Source: Clostridiaceae bacterium (GTDB lineage: Bacteria > Bacillota > Clostridia > UMGS1883 > JAAYMJ01). From it: a stretch of 8,235 nt of DNA. The position numbers and the translations under genes were made by a program. Location: contig JAAYMJ010000186.1 of NCBI GenBank assembly GCA_012521455.1, positions 1 through 8,235 on the forward strand, read 5' to 3'. Below the pieces are notes generated by a model that did no database searches, was not told the DNA's origin, and saw only the letters and a list, made by a program, of their open reading frames with translations. Every line of letters begins with the position of its first letter. Position 1 is the stretch's first letter. Shown here piece by piece: positions 6,486 to 8,235 of this stretch.

Positions 6486-8096
6486 ATGATAGTAAACGGC
6501 GCGGAAAGCTTAATAATGTCACTTGCCGGTAACGGTGTTACTCATATATTCGGCTATCCCGGGGCTGCAAACCTTCCCATTTACGACAGCATGCTAAACC
6601 ATAATATCAAGCATATTTTGCCACGGTGCGAGCAAAGCGCGGCCCACGCCGCAAACGGGTACGCCCGCGCCAGCAAAAAGGTAGGGGTGTGCCTTGCCAC
6701 CAGCGGGCCGGGCGCGACAAATTTAATTACAGGGATTGCCACAGCCTATGGTGACTCCATACCCATTGTCGCAATCACAGGGCAGGTAAACCGCAACCTA
6801 GTGGGGACCGACGCTTTTCAGGAAGTGGATATAATCGGGGCCACAACCCCGTTTTGCAAACAAAACTACATGGTTCAAAACGCCCAGGACATACCCCGGA
6901 TTGTGGCGGAAGCCTTCTACATCGCGAAAAGCGGAAGGCCGGGCCCGGTTTTAATAGACATTCCCTTGGATGTCCAAAAGGAAAAAGTTACATACAAGCC
7001 CTGCCATAAAGTGGATATACGGGGATACAAACCCACGGTAAACCCAAGCATACTTCAGATTAAAAAGCTGGTTTCCGCTTTGAAAAAATCAAAACGGCCT
7101 GTGTTTGTGGCGGGCGGGGGCGTGATTTCCTCAGACGCCAGGGAAGAATTCGTAAAACTATGCGAAAATCTTTCAATCCCCGCGGTAACAACCCTTATGG
7201 GCATAGGCGCAATCCCCAAATCCCACCCCCTTTGTTTTGGCATGATTGGCCAGCATGGGGAAAGGAACGCAAACCGCCTTATAAATAGCGCCGACATGGT
7301 GGTGCTTTTCGGATGCCGCGTAGGGGACAGGGCCATGAGCCCCTCGGCAATTTCAGTAAAAGGGGCATTGTTTTCCCACATAGACATTGACCCTGCTGAA
7401 ATCGGGAAAAATATCTCGGTGGACATCCCCATTGTGGGCGATGTGAAAAACGCAATTTCAGAGCTTTTAGAAAGGTGTGAAAAAAATAAGGAGCATGAGG
7501 CCTTTGCCAAATCCCAAATGAAGGAAAAGGCGGAATTTGACCTTCACACCTCAAAAGTAAACCCCAAATATTTAATCTCCTGCATTAACGAACATATAAA
7601 AGACGGGGCCAATATCGTAACGGACGTGGGCCAAAACCAGATTTGGACGGCAAACACCATTGATATTGGGACAAACTCCCAATTCTTTACATCAGGCGGG
7701 CTTGGCACCATGGGATACGGTATCCCCTGCGCAATAGGGGCCAAAATTGCCAACGGCAAAAAGACAATCGTAATCTGCGGCGACGGCGGTTTTCAAATGT
7801 CGGGGTTAGAGCTTGCCACAATTGTTTCAGAAAACCTTGACATAAAAATAATACTGTTCAATAACGGCTATTTAGGAATGGTTACGGAAATCCAAAACAA
7901 CCATTACAACAGAAGGCTAAACGGCGTAAAACTAAACGGGAGCCCTGATTTTAATATTTTTGCGCAGGCCTACGGGATAAAATCAAAAAGGATTGAGCAT
8001 AACGGCGAAGTAAAAGAGGCAATCGCGGAATGTTTGTCCCATGAGGGCCCGTACCTTCTTGAGGTAATGGTGGACCCGTTCTTTAGCACACTTTAA
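6486..8096 (+). CDS. ilvB: Acetolactate synthase (acetohydroxyacid synthase) large subunit
   Basis: This is the catalytic, cytoplasmic ThDP-dependent subunit that condenses two pyruvates to 2-acetolactate, or pyruvate with 2-ketobutyrate, starting valine, leucine and isoleucine synthesis. The 536 residues show the three usual domains. The PYR domain has GYPGAANLP (23-31), Glu49 as ThDP-activating glutamate, [17 protein letters not shown] (72-88), GTDAFQE (107-113) and [12 protein letters not shown] (149-160). The central domain (about 190-330) has [12 protein letters not shown]. The ThDP-pyrophosphate domain has [13 protein letters not shown] (402-414) and GDGGFQM (432-438) through NN (459-460). 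Departures from consensus: CEQ for HEQ (Cys48), Asn102 after GQV where Pro is common, CRVGDR for ARFDDR, and Ile469 where many enzymes have Trp. It ends at DPFFSTL without the usual PMVPPG tail. SD GGGGAG is 5 bases before the ATG. ilvN follows after 17 bases. Confidence 0.93.
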   Translation: MIVNGAESLIMSLAGNGVTHIFGYPGAANLPIYDSMLNHNIKHILPRCEQSAAHAANGYARASKKVGVCLATSGPGATNLITGIATAYGDSIPIVAITGQVNRNLVGTDAFQEVDIIGATTPFCKQNYMVQNAQDIPRIVAEAFYIAKSGRPGPVLIDIPLDVQKEKVTYKPCHKVDIRGYKPTVNPSILQIKKLVSALKKSKRPVFVAGGGVISSDAREEFVKLCENLSIPAVTTLMGIGAIPKSHPLCFGMIGQHGERNANRLINSADMVVLFGCRVGDRAMSPSAISVKGALFSHIDIDPAEIGKNISVDIPIVGDVKNAISELLERCEKNKEHEAFAKSQMKEKAEFDLHTSKVNPKYLISCINEHIKDGANIVTDVGQNQIWTANTIDIGTNSQFFTSGGLGTMGYGIPCAIGAKIANGKKTIVICGDGGFQMSGLELATIVSENLDIKIILFNNGYLGMVTEIQNNHYNRRLNGVKLNGSPDFNIFAQAYGIKSKRIEHNGEVKEAIAECLSHEGPYLLEVMVDPFFSTL

Positions 8097-8113
8097 TTGA
8101 AAGGATGATTTAT

Positions 8114-8235
8114 ATGCAAAAGCATGTGTTGTCAGTGCTTGTTGAAAACAGGGCAGGGGTTTTGAACAAAGTGACGGGGTTATTCAGCCGCCGGGGCTTT
8201 AACATTGACTCCCTTTCCGTCGGCACCACTGAAAA
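8114..8235 (+). CDS. ilvN: Acetolactate synthase small (regulatory) subunit, 5' part only
   Basis: The first 40 residues begin [20 protein letters not shown] and continue [20 protein letters not shown]. This is the start of the IlvN/IlvH ACT domain, which binds valine and activates and feedback-inhibits the large subunit. The GVLNKV turn and the RRGFNIDSL block are the family hallmarks. The gene runs off the window end. ATG at 8114 is preferred because GAAAGGA (8099-8105) lies 8 bases upstream; the in-frame ATG at 8105 would overlap that site. The 17-base gap after ilvB indicates co-transcription and supports ilvB being a biosynthetic rather than catabolic enzyme. Confidence 0.93.
   Translation, partial: MQKHVLSVLVENRAGVLNKVTGLFSRRGFNIDSLSVGTTE

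Noticed and set aside
7055..7510. A 151-codon - strand open frame inside ilvB
   Set aside because: It lies wholly within the conserved central domain of IlvB and its translation resembles no protein family.
1..8235. CRISPR array, insertion sequence, tRNA or phage element
   Set aside because: No regularly spaced direct repeats, transposase motifs, terminal inverted repeats, cloverleaf sequence or phage genes were seen on either strand by reading.

Overview
The window looks like chromosomal DNA from an anaerobic member of the Bacillota, most likely class Clostridia. The grounds are strong AGGAGG-type ribosome binding sites, sigma-A-like promoters, U-tract hairpin terminators, a modest GC content, and protein families common in that class. 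These are an ATP-dependent DNA ligase with a LigD-type C-terminus, an AGCS amino-acid symporter, and a large multidomain secreted protein with LamG and atypical bacterial Ig-like modules. The taxonomic call is inference; no rRNA gene is present.

Layout, left to right. (1) The 3' part of an ATP-dependent DNA ligase gene on the + strand ends at 630 in a very long perfect hairpin terminator. (2) An alanine/glycine:cation symporter gene follows on the + strand, with its own promoter and terminator. (3) A 4 kb secreted-protein gene lies on the - strand, convergent with the symporter; the two 3' ends are separated by two back-to-back hairpins. This gene encodes a signal peptide, a CBM96/DNRLRE-like domain, a BNR_4-type beta-propeller like those of some polysaccharide lyases, and two LamG-like domains flanking an Ig-like domain. 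A single frameshift near 2638-2649 splits the second LamG domain, so the reading frame stops early and the last ~132 residues lie in another frame. (4) A 219-base intergenic region holds two back-to-back promoters: a perfect-consensus one firing left into the secreted-protein gene and one firing right into an acetolactate synthase operon. (5) The operon is ilvB (complete) and ilvN (cut by the window end).

How the genes relate. ilvB and ilvN form one functional unit, the first committed step of branched-chain amino-acid synthesis. The ligase, the symporter and the secreted protein each look like separate transcription units. The secreted protein is an orphan: no sugar transporter, sugar regulator or other carbohydrate-active enzyme lies beside it in the window. 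The points most worth attention are the frameshifted propeller protein with a lyase-like His/His/Tyr/Arg set, and an IlvB whose residues differ from consensus at two positions known for substrate and herbicide contact. No clearly new multi-gene system, mobile element, CRISPR array or tRNA was found.
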